Positions 1 to 8,121 of a stretch of DNA of 46,587 nt are shown in pieces. Numbering within the stretch: the stretch's first letter is position 1; every line of letters starts with the position of its first letter. Made by a program: the position numbers and the translations under genes. Under the pieces are notes generated by a model, which saw nothing but the letters and a program-made list of their open reading frames with translations, was not told where the DNA came from and made no database searches. This DNA is from Methylorubrum zatmanii (GTDB lineage: Bacteria > Pseudomonadota > Alphaproteobacteria > Rhizobiales > Beijerinckiaceae): assembly GCF_014845115.1 (NCBI RefSeq), contig NZ_NKUI01000038.1, positions 1 to 46,587 on the forward strand, written 5' to 3'.

Positions 1-197
1 GCCGAGATGGTGGCGCAGCGCCCCCGTGCCCGGCGCGCGGCGACATTGCCCGCCGCCATGTCCATCTGCGCCATCAGCCAGCCGCCGAAGATGTCGCCCG
101 CCGGATTGGTGTCGGTGGGCATCGCCACCGTGCGGATCACCGGCGGCCCTCGGTCGGTGGGCTGCGTGGCTTTGGCAGGGATCGGTTCGGACGTCAT
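1..197 (-). CDS. YciA-type acyl-CoA thioesterase (partial, 3' end outside window)
   Basis: Read from the ATG at 197 toward position 1, the frame stays open to the window edge and encodes the N-terminal 65 residues of a hotdog-fold acyl-CoA thioesterase. The diagnostic stretch is MPTDTNPAGDIFGGWLMAQM (from about residue 26), followed by the AARRARGR segment typical of YciA/BACH-like thioesterases. These enzymes hydrolyse acyl-CoA to free acid and CoA in the cytoplasm. Only the first part of the hotdog domain is visible, so substrate range cannot be judged. The gene is divergent from the transglutaminase-like gene at 459, and the 260 bp between them shows no gene. Confidence 0.85.
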   Translation of the reverse strand, partial: MTSEPIPAKATQPTDRGPPVIRTVAMPTDTNPAGDIFGGWLMAQMDMAAGNVAARRARGRCATIS

Positions 198-458
198 CGG
201 AGGCAGGAAGTCTTGGGCTAGCGGCGGTGGCGCCGAGCCTAGCAGCTGCCATGCCGGCCGGACCATCGGACCGGGTAACGGAGGCCCGCATGTGTTGCGC
301 AGCCTCGCACGAGGCGGATTCCGCGCGATGCCCCAGTCGCTTGGGCGCATTCGCTCAAATGAGACGGATCGCGTTAACCGATTTTTAACCTGCCGATTGC
401 GGGAACCCGAAGCCTGTGAGAGCTTCATTAACGGAAGCTTAACTGCTCGGTCAGGGCC

Positions 459-1133
459 ATGCGTATCGCGTTCTCCCCGCTCTGTGTCGTCCGGCCCCGC
501 AAGGCTCTCACGGCTCGCCTTCTCGCGGGTCTCGCCCTGGCCGGGGTCTTCCTCGCCGCACCGGCCCCGCAGGCCGAGGCGCAGAGCACCGCCGCCCTCC
601 CGGCCGTGACCCAGGCGGCCACCACCGTGGGCCCGGCCCGGCCGATCGCCGCCTGGGCCGAGTTCTGCGAGCGCTACGCTGGCGAATGCGCGGTCGACCG
701 CACCGAGCCGGCCCTCGTCACCCTGACCCCGGCTCTGTGGCAGACGATCAACGCGGTGAACCGCCGGATCAACCGGGCGATCGAGGCGGTGACCGATCAG
801 GAGCATTGGCGCGCCGCCGACCGCTGGGATCTCGCCGAGGACGGGCGGGGCGATTGCGAGGATTATCAGCTGCTCAAGCGCCACATGCTGGTGGAGGCCG
901 GCCTGCCGCGCCGGGCCATGCGGATGACCGTGGTGATCGATGAGAAGGGCGAGGGCCACGCCGTCCTCACCATCCTCACCAACCGCGGCGACCTCGTGCT
1001 CGACAACAAGACCAACGCGGTGCTGCCCTGGACCCAGACCGGCTACACCTTCATCAAGCGCGAAAGCCAGGACGCGCTGGGCTGGGTGGCCCTCGGCCGC
1101 GACGCCTCGCCGCTCACCGCCGCCAATCGCTGA
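459..1133 (+). CDS. Bacterial transglutaminase-like cysteine proteinase (BTLCP) family protein, exported
   Basis: The 224-residue product begins with a basic segment and a hydrophobic stretch ending in APQAEA (about residues 18-41), a probable signal peptide. The mature part carries the transglutaminase-like catalytic triad of the BTLCP family: Cys in GDCEDY, His in GHAVLT and Asp in LVLDNKTN. The family is periplasmic. Some members (LapG) process adhesins, but most have unknown substrates and no LapD partner is visible here, so I assign only the fold and likely protease activity. The ATG at 459 is the first start that includes the signal peptide. A hairpin just after the stop suggests a monocistronic unit. 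Confidence 0.8.
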   Translation: MRIAFSPLCVVRPRKALTARLLAGLALAGVFLAAPAPQAEAQSTAALPAVTQAATTVGPARPIAAWAEFCERYAGECAVDRTEPALVTLTPALWQTINAVNRRINRAIEAVTDQEHWRAADRWDLAEDGRGDCEDYQLLKRHMLVEAGLPRRAMRMTVVIDEKGEGHAVLTILTNRGDLVLDNKTNAVLPWTQTGYTFIKRESQDALGWVALGRDASPLTAANR

Positions 1134-1138
1134 GCGGA

Positions 1139-1170
1139 GCCGGCGCGTCCCGGATCGGGACCGGGCCGGC
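1139..1170 (+). terminator. Hairpin after BTLCP gene
   Basis: GCCGGC (1139-1144) pairs with GCCGGC (1165-1170), and inside it GTCCCG (1147-1152) pairs with CGGGAC (1156-1161) around a 3-nt loop. It starts 5 nt after the stop codon. There is no clean T-run, so termination is inferred from position and stem strength. Confidence 0.5.
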
Positions 1171-1297
1171 GCACCGTGCGTTAACGGCCTTTAAGGGGGC
1201 GGCGACCAAGGTTGACGAGAGGTTTCCAATAAAGGCCCACCGGCCTGGAAAACTCCCTGTTTCCCTCAGGTTCGCCGTCCCAGGGTCCGCCCGTCCC

Positions 1298-1618
1298 ATG
1301 CGCCGCGTCCTCATCAGCCTCCTCCCCGCTCTCGTTCTCGCCGCCGGTCCGGCGCGGGCGGACAGCCCCGAGGGCCAGCGCCACGCGGCGTGGCAGGCCT
1401 GCCTCGACGCGGCCTTCGCCGATCACGCCCGCACCACGAGCCGCAGCTTCGCCGCCACCAGGGCGGTGTCCCTCTGCCACGACCGCGAGGAAGCCTATCT
1501 CGGGGCGCTCGCCGGCTCGCCGCTGCTCGATGCCGAGGACGTGGCCCGCATCCGCCCCGCCCTCGTCGCACGGGCACGCGACCGGCTGATGGGCGAGCGG
1601 CGCTTCAGCGCCCTCTGA
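1298..1618 (+). CDS. Small exported protein of unknown function
   Basis: The 106-residue ORF starts with a signal peptide (basic MRR, hydrophobic core, AGPARA-D cleavage region near residue 22). The mature protein of about 85 residues is mostly helical and alanine/arginine rich, with two cysteines (QACLDAA and SLCHDRE) that could form a disulfide. I do not recognise a family. It is followed closely by the convergent histidine kinase gene. Codon use matches the neighbours, so it is probably a real chromosomal gene. Confidence 0.6.
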   Translation: MRRVLISLLPALVLAAGPARADSPEGQRHAAWQACLDAAFADHARTTSRSFAATRAVSLCHDREEAYLGALAGSPLLDAEDVARIRPALVARARDRLMGERRFSAL

Positions 1619-1631
1619 GCGTCCTCAATCC

Positions 1632-3008
1632 TCACGCCAGCATGTAGGCGAGCAGGGAGCGCAGCTGCGCCGGCTTGATCGGCTTATGGACGAGTTCGGC
1701 GCCGGTCGCCTGGGCCTGGGCGGCGATATCGGCGCCGTGATCGGCGGTGGTGAGGATCACCGGCGTCACCCAGCCCCGGTTGCGCCGCAGGTAATCGACC
1801 ACGTCGAGGCCGCAGGCGCCGTTGTCGAGATGGTAATCGATCACCATCACGTCCGGCCGCGCCATTCCGGTGCCGAGGGCCGTCACCACACCGGCGAGAT
1901 CGCGGAACACCCGCACCTCGGCATCCCAGTTGCGCAGCAGCCGTTGCAGCGCCTCCGCCGTCGAGGCGTCGTTCTCGATCACGAGCACCCGCGCGCCCGT
2001 CAGCGCCGTCGCCAGCGGCGCGAGCGGCACCTGCGCATCCGGGCGCTGCGCGGCGATCGGCAGGGTCAGGCTCAGGCGCGTGCCGTGCCCGATGCGGGAA
2101 TACAGGGCGATGTCGTGGCGCAGCGTCGAGGCCATGCGCTGCACGATCGACAGGCCGAGCCCGAGGCCGATACCGCCCTCCTCGGAATCGTGCCCGCCCC
2201 GATAGAATTCCTCGAAGACCAGCCCGCGCTCATGCTCCGGGATGCCGCGGCCGGTATCGACCACATCGATCCGGCAGAGCTTGCCCGTCGCGCCGCCCCG
2301 GCGCCGGGCGGCGATCAGCACGCCGCCGCTCTCGGTGTAGCGGATCGCGTTGGAGACGAGGTTCTGGAGGATGCGCCGCAACAGGAGCCCGTCGGTCTCC
2401 ACCACGAGGTCGGCACAGCGGGTGACGAGGCGCAGTTCCTTGCGCTCGGCGAAGGGGCGGAAGCTCGCCTCGATCCCGGCGACGAGATCGGTGAGCCGCA
2501 CCGGCTTGACCACGGGGCGAACGATGCCGGCATCGAGCTTCGAGATGTCGATCAGGGTCTTGATCAGATCCTCGATGGTCTCCAACCCCCGCTCCACCTG
2601 CCGGGCCACCGCCTTCGCCTCCGGGCCGGGGGCGAGATCGGTCAGCGCCGAGAGGGAGAGGCGAGCGGCGTTGAGCGGCTGGAGCAGATCGTGGCTCGCC
2701 GCCGCGAGGAAGCGGGTCTTGGAGCGGTTGGCGGTCTCGGCCTCCTCCTTGGCCGCCTGCAGCGCCTCGTTGGACCGCTCCAGGCTGTGCATCAGCGCGG
2801 TCAATTCCTCCGTGCGGGCGCGGACCCGGCCCTCCAGCATGATCGCGGTCTGGAACAGCGAGTAGGCGCCGCCCTGCTGATCCATGGTGCGCTCGACATG
2901 CGCCATCAGCGAGGCATTGATGCGCTCGAGCTTGGCCACGCGCAGATTCAGGGACTCGATGGTCTGAGGGTCCGGCGGCGGCTCCATCCACAGGGTCGGG
3001 CGATTCAT
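1632..3008 (-). CDS. Hybrid histidine kinase with C-terminal receiver domain
   Basis: The 458-residue protein has an N-terminal coiled coil (about 15-95), a HisKA phosphoacceptor helix with His106 in the ASHDLLQPL context, and a HATPase domain with NLVSNAIRYT (N box), VDTGRGI (G1) and GLGLGLS (G2). A receiver domain from about residue 335 has the acceptor Asp in VMVIDYHLD and a conserved Lys in HKPIKP. There is no transmembrane segment or PAS domain, so the input is probably a separate protein. Its ATG overlaps the stop of the FIST gene (ATGA), so the two are translationally coupled and the FIST protein is the likely sensor partner. This arrangement resembles NosP plus its kinase NahK. Confidence 0.85.
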   Translation of the reverse strand: MNRPTLWMEPPPDPQTIESLNLRVAKLERINASLMAHVERTMDQQGGAYSLFQTAIMLEGRVRARTEELTALMHSLERSNEALQAAKEEAETANRSKTRFLAAASHDLLQPLNAARLSLSALTDLAPGPEAKAVARQVERGLETIEDLIKTLIDISKLDAGIVRPVVKPVRLTDLVAGIEASFRPFAERKELRLVTRCADLVVETDGLLLRRILQNLVSNAIRYTESGGVLIAARRRGGATGKLCRIDVVDTGRGIPEHERGLVFEEFYRGGHDSEEGGIGLGLGLSIVQRMASTLRHDIALYSRIGHGTRLSLTLPIAAQRPDAQVPLAPLATALTGARVLVIENDASTAEALQRLLRNWDAEVRVFRDLAGVVTALGTGMARPDVMVIDYHLDNGACGLDVVDYLRRNRGWVTPVILTTADHGADIAAQAQATGAELVHKPIKPAQLRSLLAYMLA

Positions 3009-4228
3009 GGGGTCTCGGCCCGACCGATGGCGATGCCCGTGAAGGTCTGGTTCAGGTGCATCGCGCGGTACTGCTCGCCGTAGGTCTCGAAGCCGACGAC
3101 GCCGTAGCGCTTGTACAGGTCGGCGATGCGGTGGCGGACCTGGCGGCTCTCGGCATCGAGCCGGCGGAACACGCAATCGAAGCCGATCACCAGATCGAGG
3201 CCGCCCAGCGCCTCGTCCAAGCCCTCAAGCTCCGCCCGCGTCGCCTCGACGATGTCGCGGGGTTGAGCGAGCGTCATCACCACGCCCTCACCGATGGCGC
3301 AGAAGAAGGTGAGCGAGCCGTCCGGCTCCACCCGGCTAATCGAGCGGCAGTAATATTCGCCGCCGATCTTCACCGCGAGCGGATAGGCGGCAAAGCTCAT
3401 CGTCGACAGGTTTTCCGGGTCGAGTCCCACCGCCATGGCGTATTCGCGGGCGGCGGGCTCGGCGTTGAGTTCGCTGACGCGCCGCTCCTCCTCGCGGGCG
3501 GCGGTGACCACGAACTTGCGCTGCGTCGGCTCGAAATTGTCGCTCTTGAAGATGCGGATCGGGAAATCGGTTTCGACCAGCAGGATCACCGCCGCGTCGC
3601 GGCACAGGACGCCATCGCGGATCAGGATCGTGCTGGAGAAGGCGAGGTCGTCGCCGGCCGAGCCGCCGATCAGGGGAATGCCGTCGAGGGCCCAGGCCAC
3701 GGCCGAGACCACGGTCTCCTCGGCATTGGCGAGGGAATCGATCAGCGAGAGGGCGAAGCGGTGGCCGCCGACGCCCTCCGGGCGGCCCTGGTCGAGCAGG
3801 CGGCGCAAGCCCCGCACGGTGGAGGCAGCGCCCTCGACATCGAGCCGGGTGATCTGGGTGAGCAGGCCCGAGACGATGCGGAATCCCTGCCGGGGAAAGG
3901 CGATCACGACGAGGCCGCGCTCGATGGTGCCCGCCGGGCTGATGCCGCCGGAGGTGGAGCAGCCGCTCACGCCCACGCCGGGGAAATGGGCGGCGAGGGA
4001 CGCGGTGAGAACCTCCGCCTCGTAAGCCGGCGAGAAGAAGACGATGAGGTGGCCGACGATGCTCCGGTCGATGGCCTCCGCCACGGAGGCGACCGCGCCC
4101 TCCGCCTCGCCCGCATCCGTCCAGACCGTCTGGATTCCGCACAGATGCCGCCGCATCTGCGTGCCATGCGCCACCGTCCCACTCCCTCGCGCGGGGGTCT
4201 GTTCCGGCTGGCCGGCCGCCCCTGACAT
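3005..4228 (-). CDS. FIST-domain (FIST_N plus FIST_C) signalling protein, NosP-like
   Basis: The 407-residue product has the FIST_N pattern: HLIVFFSP followed by a GCSTSGGIS loop, then IPLIGGSAGDDL. It ends with a FIST_C part (IGFDCVFRR, then VVGFETYGEQYR...TFTGIAIG). FIST proteins are cytosolic sensors, and some (NosP) bind haem and nitric oxide and regulate a co-transcribed kinase. Here a kinase with no sensor domain overlaps by 4 bp downstream, which supports a sensor role, but haem binding cannot be seen in sequence. The start at 4228 was chosen because upstream in-frame sequence is arginine/proline-rich out-of-frame-like residue. Confidence 0.8.
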   Translation of the reverse strand: MSGAAGQPEQTPARGSGTVAHGTQMRRHLCGIQTVWTDAGEAEGAVASVAEAIDRSIVGHLIVFFSPAYEAEVLTASLAAHFPGVGVSGCSTSGGISPAGTIERGLVVIAFPRQGFRIVSGLLTQITRLDVEGAASTVRGLRRLLDQGRPEGVGGHRFALSLIDSLANAEETVVSAVAWALDGIPLIGGSAGDDLAFSSTILIRDGVLCRDAAVILLVETDFPIRIFKSDNFEPTQRKFVVTAAREEERRVSELNAEPAAREYAMAVGLDPENLSTMSFAAYPLAVKIGGEYYCRSISRVEPDGSLTFFCAIGEGVVMTLAQPRDIVEATRAELEGLDEALGGLDLVIGFDCVFRRLDAESRQVRHRIADLYKRYGVVGFETYGEQYRAMHLNQTFTGIAIGRAETP

Positions 4229-4322
4229 ATTGTGCACGACTATGTGCCCGGCGGAGGGACGTGGCAATGGCCGGCGCGCCGCGGCCGGTGCCGGTTCGCG
4301 GATGGTGTTTCGCAGCGAGGCG

Positions 4323-5020
4323 TCAGGCCGCAGCCGCCGGCCGCTCGCCCCGCGCCCGATAGGACAGGGCCTCGGCCAGATGCAGCCGCCGCACCGTCGC
4401 CTCACCGTCGAGGTCGGCGAGGGTGCGGGCGACCCGAAGCGTCCGATGGAAGCCGCGGGCGGAGAGCCGCATCGTCTCCGCCGCATCGCGGATCAGCGCC
4501 GCCCCCTCGGCATCGGGCGCCGCCACCGTCTCGATCACCGTCGCCGGACAGGTGGCGTTGGTCGTGGAGGCCGGCAGGCCGAGGGTGGCGTAGCGCGCGC
4601 CCTGGAGCGTGCGAGCCGCCGCCACCCGCGCGGCGGCCTCCGCCGAGCCTTCCTCGGGGGGCGGCAGGATCAGGTCGGCGGCGGTCACCGCCGCGACCTC
4701 GATCCGCAGGTCGATCCGGTCGAGCAGCGGCCCGGAGATGCGGGTGCCGTATTGCGCCACGCAGCGCTCGTTCGGCCCCCGGCGACAGGCATAGCCCGGC
4801 TCCAGCGCCATGCCGCAACGGCACGGGTTCATCGCCGCCACGAGCTGGAACCGGGCCGGGTAGGTCACGCGGTGATTCGCCCGCGCGATCATGATCTCGC
4901 CCGTCTCCATCGGCTGGCGCAGGGAATCGAGCACCTGGGGCGTGAACTCGGGCAGCTCGTCGAGGAACAGCACGCCGCCATGGGCGAGGGAGGCCTCCCC
5001 CGGCCGGGCGCCGAGGCCGC
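4323..5020 (-). pseudogene. comM: comM 3' fragment (Mg-chelatase-like AAA+ ATPase), split by transposon
   Basis: This is the C-terminal 232 codons of ComM/YifB, the AAA+ helicase that promotes branch migration during natural transformation. It begins at GLGARPGEASLAHGG and contains the Walker B/DELPEF motif, AMNPCRCG and the SGPLLDRIDL arginine-finger segment. Its 5' part lies 38 kb away at 43139-43984. Counting the 5-bp duplication once, the two pieces total 1539 nt (513 codons including the stop), so the frame is perfectly restored on excision. The fragment lacks its own start and Walker A, so ComM function should be lost while the element is present. Confidence 0.95.
5016..5020. repeat. 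Target site duplication, left copy (GCCGC)
   Basis: GCCGC immediately precedes the transposon end and is identical to 43139-43143 on the other side. A 5-bp duplication is the hallmark of Tn7-type transposition. Confidence 0.93.
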
Positions 5021-5046
5021 TGTCACTTCCACCAAACACTGCAAAT
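5021..5046 (+). repeat. Left terminal inverted repeat
   Basis: It starts TGTCACTTCCACCAAAC. Compared with the reverse complement of the right end, 22 of the first 26 positions are identical, with mismatches at positions 12, 18, 23 and 25. Confidence 0.93.
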
Positions 5047-5111
5047 CGAAAATAGCAAAAACAACGCTTTAACAGAGTTTCTACCCCAAAAACCCAAGAC
5101 TCTACACCCAT

Positions 5112-5158
5112 AAATTCCGCGACTGGATCGCCTTTTCCGGGAAATTCCGCGACCGGAT
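5112..5158 (+). promoter_or_regulatory. tnsB sites: Putative TnsB-binding repeats, left end
   Basis: Two 17-bp direct repeats, AAATTCCGCGACTGGAT (5112-5128) and AAATTCCGCGACCGGAT (5142-5158), differ at one base and are spaced 30 bp start to start. The GCGACTGG core recurs at the right end. Subterminal repeats of this kind are where TnsB assembles in Tn7-like elements; binding here is inferred. Confidence 0.65.
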
Positions 5159-5250
5159 TTCGCCGCCTCACACGGCCGCGCCGAGCCCGCCGATTTTTCG
5201 CGATCCCGCCTCCCTTTCCATGCTTCCTCCGCTTCGGGACACTCCCGCGC

Positions 5251-6132
5251 ATGCCACGTCAGTCCCCGAAATCTTCGGCGCGAAGCGATTCGCCCACGCC
5301 AGCCGCACCGCTCGCGCCCTTCGCGACATCGACGGCCTCCGCGCACGCCAGCGCGCCGGCGCGCACCATCGGCATGGGCCACCGCTCGGTCCGCGGCATG
5401 GTTCAGGTAAAGGGCGCGTCGATCGCCCATGAGAGCACGCTCGAACGCGACCTCCTGACGATCCTGGACTTCATGCCCTCAGCCCAGCGGGTGCGCGGGC
5501 AACCCATCACGATCCCCTTCCGCGATCCGGTCACCCACAAGCCCCGCCGGTACACACCCGACGTGGCCGTCGACTTCGTCGGGCCGAATGCGGCCCAGCC
5601 CTCGACCGCCGCGGCGACGCCGATGATCTACGAGGTGAAGTACCGGGCGGACCTGATCGCGCAGTGGCCGCGCCTGAAGCCGGCGTTCCTGGCGGCGCGC
5701 GCCCATGCGCGCGAGCAGGGGGCGACGTTCAAGATTCTGACAGAGCGAGAGATTCGCACGCCGTTGCTCGCCAACGTGACGTTCCTGCGCCCGTACCTCC
5801 GGCGCGCGGAGCACGACGGGTTCGAGGAGACGCTGATCGCGACGCTGATGGCCTACGAGGAGGCCACGCCCGAGATCGTGCTGCTCGCGAGTTTCTCCGA
5901 CGAGCCCAGCCGCTTGCAGGCACTCCCGCACCTGTGGCGCTTACTTGCGCAGGGTCGGATCGAGGCTGATCTCACCCTGGACCTGACGATGAAGACCCCG
6001 ATCTGGGTCGCCGAGGACGAGGCCACGACATGGAGCGATCCGCATTCATACGCCTTGCGCCCTCTTGTGAGGTCCGCTGCGGAGAGGCGACGTATCGCAT
6101 CACCCATGAGATCGATCTCGACAGCGTCCTAG
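5251..6132 (+). CDS. tnsA: TnsA-like transposon endonuclease
   Basis: The 293-residue protein matches the TnsA endonuclease, which cuts the non-transferred strand at the transposon ends together with TnsB. Its restriction-enzyme-like core shows Glu61 in AHESTLERD, Asp104 in RYTPDVAVDF and the E-x-K pair (Glu128, Lys130) in IYEVKY, matching the catalytic set of Tn7 TnsA. A C-terminal winged-helix-like region follows. The first roughly 45 residues are low-complexity Ala/Ser/Pro, so the true start may be a later ATG, at residue 42 (GHRSVRG) or 50. It is the first gene inside the left end. Its 3' end overlaps tnsB by 103 nt, suggesting coupled translation. With TnsA present the element should move by cut-and-paste. 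Confidence 0.88.
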   Translation: MPRQSPKSSARSDSPTPAAPLAPFATSTASAHASAPARTIGMGHRSVRGMVQVKGASIAHESTLERDLLTILDFMPSAQRVRGQPITIPFRDPVTHKPRRYTPDVAVDFVGPNAAQPSTAAATPMIYEVKYRADLIAQWPRLKPAFLAARAHAREQGATFKILTEREIRTPLLANVTFLRPYLRRAEHDGFEETLIATLMAYEEATPEIVLLASFSDEPSRLQALPHLWRLLAQGRIEADLTLDLTMKTPIWVAEDEATTWSDPHSYALRPLVRSAAERRRIASPMRSISTAS

Positions 6133-7928
6133 GCGAGAACGTCGCGACGGGGGAGCGCAAGCGGCTCAAGGTCGCCGACATCGAGGCGGTGCAGCCGGTT
6201 GCCGGCGGGCCGGCCGAGAAGCAGCGCCGGGCGAGCGACATCTCGGACAAGGCGTGGTCGGTCGCCGAGCAGCGCTGGGCGATCATCAAGCCGCTGGTGG
6301 ACCGCGGCATCATCCCGCGCGCCGAGGTTGAGGCCGTCGCGGCCCAGGCGAAGGTCGATCCGAGCACGATCTACCGGTGGCTCTCGGATTACAGTCACTC
6401 GGGGCATCTCTCGAGCCTGGCCCCGACGACGGCAGGCCGCCCGCGGGGCCGGACGTCGCTGTCGCCGGAGGTCGAGGCGGTGATCGCCGGCGCAATCGAG
6501 GACGCGTTCCTGACCAGGCAGAAGCTGAAGCCCTCCGACATCATCGAGAAGGTCGAAGCGGCATGCCGTCAAGCGAAGCTGCCGGTGCCGGGTAAGAACA
6601 CGGTGCGGGCGCGGATCGCGGCGCTGCATCCGCAACTGGTCCTGCGCCGCCGCGGCGAGCGGGCGAAGGCGGACAACCTCGGCAAGCCGGTCCGAGGGCA
6701 TTTTCCGGGCGCGGACAAGCCGTTGGCGGTCGTCCAGATCGATCACACGCAGCTCGATGTGATCGTGGTCGAGGAGACGACGCGGCTGCCGATGGGTCGG
6801 CCGTGGCTGACGCTCGCGATCGACGTGTATTCGCGCATGGTCACGGGCTACCACCTGTCGATGGAGCGACCGAACGCCAACGCGGTCGGCCTGTGCCTGT
6901 CGATGAGCATGCTGCCCAAGGGGCCGGTGCTGGAGGCGCTAGGCGTGCCCGGCGAGTGGCCGGTCTATGGGCGCTTGGCGAAGGTGATGGCGGACAACGC
7001 CAAGGAGTTTCGCGGCAAGCTGCTCGCGCGGGCGTGCCGGGACTGGGGCATCGACCTCGATTTCCGGCCGGTGAAGACCCCGCACTATGGCGGCCACATC
7101 GAGCGCCTGATGGGGACGACCGCCAACGAGGTGCGCAAGCTCGACGGCGCGACGTTCTCGAACACGCGGCAGCGCGAGGGCTATAATTCCGAGGGCATGG
7201 CCAACATGACCCTCGGCGAGGTCGAGCGGTACCTCGTCGACTTTCTCACCACGACCTATCACATGCGCCTGCACAGCGAGATCGAGATGACGCCGCGGCG
7301 CAGGTGGCAGGTGGGTCTGCTGGGCGACGGGGTCCAACCCGGGGCGGGGTTGCCTGAAAAGATCGCCGACGCGGAGAAGCTCCGGCTCGACTTCACGCCG
7401 TGCCTTGAGCGCACGATCCAGCGCTACGGCGTCGAGATGGACAAGATCGGCTACCAGGACGAGGTCCTGTATCGCTGGGCCGGGGCGACCGATCCGGACG
7501 ATCCGAAGCGGCCGCGGCAGTTCGAGTTCCGCCGGGATCCCCGCGACGTCAGCCGGATCTGGTTCTGGGACCCTGAGATCCAGCGATACTTCGCGATTCC
7601 CTATCGCGATCTCAGCCACCCGTCGGTGAGCCTGTGGCAGATCAAGGCGGCGAAGGCGGAACTCAAACGCCAGGGCGTTCTCGACGTCGATGAGGACGGG
7701 CTGTTCAAGGCCATCGCGCGCCGAGAGGGCTACGCCGAGGAAGCGCGGGCCAAGACCAAGGCGGCCCGCCGTGAGTTCCATCGTGCTACGCGGGTGAAAC
7801 CAGCCCCGATGGCAGCACCGGCGCAGGAACCTCAGCCGTGCACGCCGAGCCTACGCGAGGACGACGGGCTCTTCGATACGCCGCCGGTCATCTACGGCGA
7901 CATCGAGCCGGCCGAGTTCCAGCGCTGA
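6030..7928 (+). CDS. tnsB: TnsB-like DDE transposase
   Basis: The 632-residue protein is a retroviral-integrase-fold transposase. An N-terminal beta domain and helix-turn-helix segments (about 1-200) precede the catalytic core with Asp238 (QIDHTQLD), Asp322 (MADNAKEF) and Glu358 (GGHIERLMGT), the DD-E spacing of the family. A Mu-transposase-type C-terminal beta-barrel domain follows, then a tail that in Tn7 contacts TnsC. TnsB binds the ends and joins the 3' strands to target DNA. The ATG at 6030 lies inside tnsA; homologues begin with the same region (EVRCGEATYRI), so the long overlap looks real. A hairpin follows the stop. Confidence 0.93.
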   Translation: MERSAFIRLAPSCEVRCGEATYRITHEIDLDSVLGENVATGERKRLKVADIEAVQPVAGGPAEKQRRASDISDKAWSVAEQRWAIIKPLVDRGIIPRAEVEAVAAQAKVDPSTIYRWLSDYSHSGHLSSLAPTTAGRPRGRTSLSPEVEAVIAGAIEDAFLTRQKLKPSDIIEKVEAACRQAKLPVPGKNTVRARIAALHPQLVLRRRGERAKADNLGKPVRGHFPGADKPLAVVQIDHTQLDVIVVEETTRLPMGRPWLTLAIDVYSRMVTGYHLSMERPNANAVGLCLSMSMLPKGPVLEALGVPGEWPVYGRLAKVMADNAKEFRGKLLARACRDWGIDLDFRPVKTPHYGGHIERLMGTTANEVRKLDGATFSNTRQREGYNSEGMANMTLGEVERYLVDFLTTTYHMRLHSEIEMTPRRRWQVGLLGDGVQPGAGLPEKIADAEKLRLDFTPCLERTIQRYGVEMDKIGYQDEVLYRWAGATDPDDPKRPRQFEFRRDPRDVSRIWFWDPEIQRYFAIPYRDLSHPSVSLWQIKAAKAELKRQGVLDVDEDGLFKAIARREGYAEEARAKTKAARREFHRATRVKPAPMAAPAQEPQPCTPSLREDDGLFDTPPVIYGDIEPAEFQR

Positions 7929-7932
7929 CGCA

Positions 7933-7969
7933 GGGTGCGACGACCCGTTTTTCGGACGTCGTCGTACCC
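7933..7969 (+). terminator. Imperfect hairpin after tnsB built from the recurrent 9-mer
   Basis: GGGTGCGACGAC (7933-7944) can pair with GTCGTCGTACCC (7958-7969) over 12 positions with one G-U pair, around a short loop containing TTTTT. It starts 5 nt after the tnsB stop. It may be a terminator/attenuator, or two copies of the element's recurrent GTCGYACCC motif in inverted orientation. Confidence 0.45.
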
Positions 7970-8121
7970 GCACTCACGCGTTCGGATCGCCAATGGTCAC
8001 TGCATCAGTGACGCCGTCCGTCTTCCCGGCGAGCCCCGGCACTTCGTCGAGTGGCGCAGGCTGGTGAAGCGCCAGCACGGCCACCGTCAGTCAGCGCTTC
8101 CGTCGCACCCACGAGGCCATC

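Noticed and set aside
7..609. Long plus-strand frames at the left edge
   Set aside because: They are arginine/proline/alanine-rich shadows opposite the thioesterase start and across a gene-free stretch; no family features.
1686..3083. 465-codon plus-strand frame opposite the histidine kinase
   Set aside because: The minus strand has unambiguous kinase motifs; the plus frame is a GC-rich antisense artefact.
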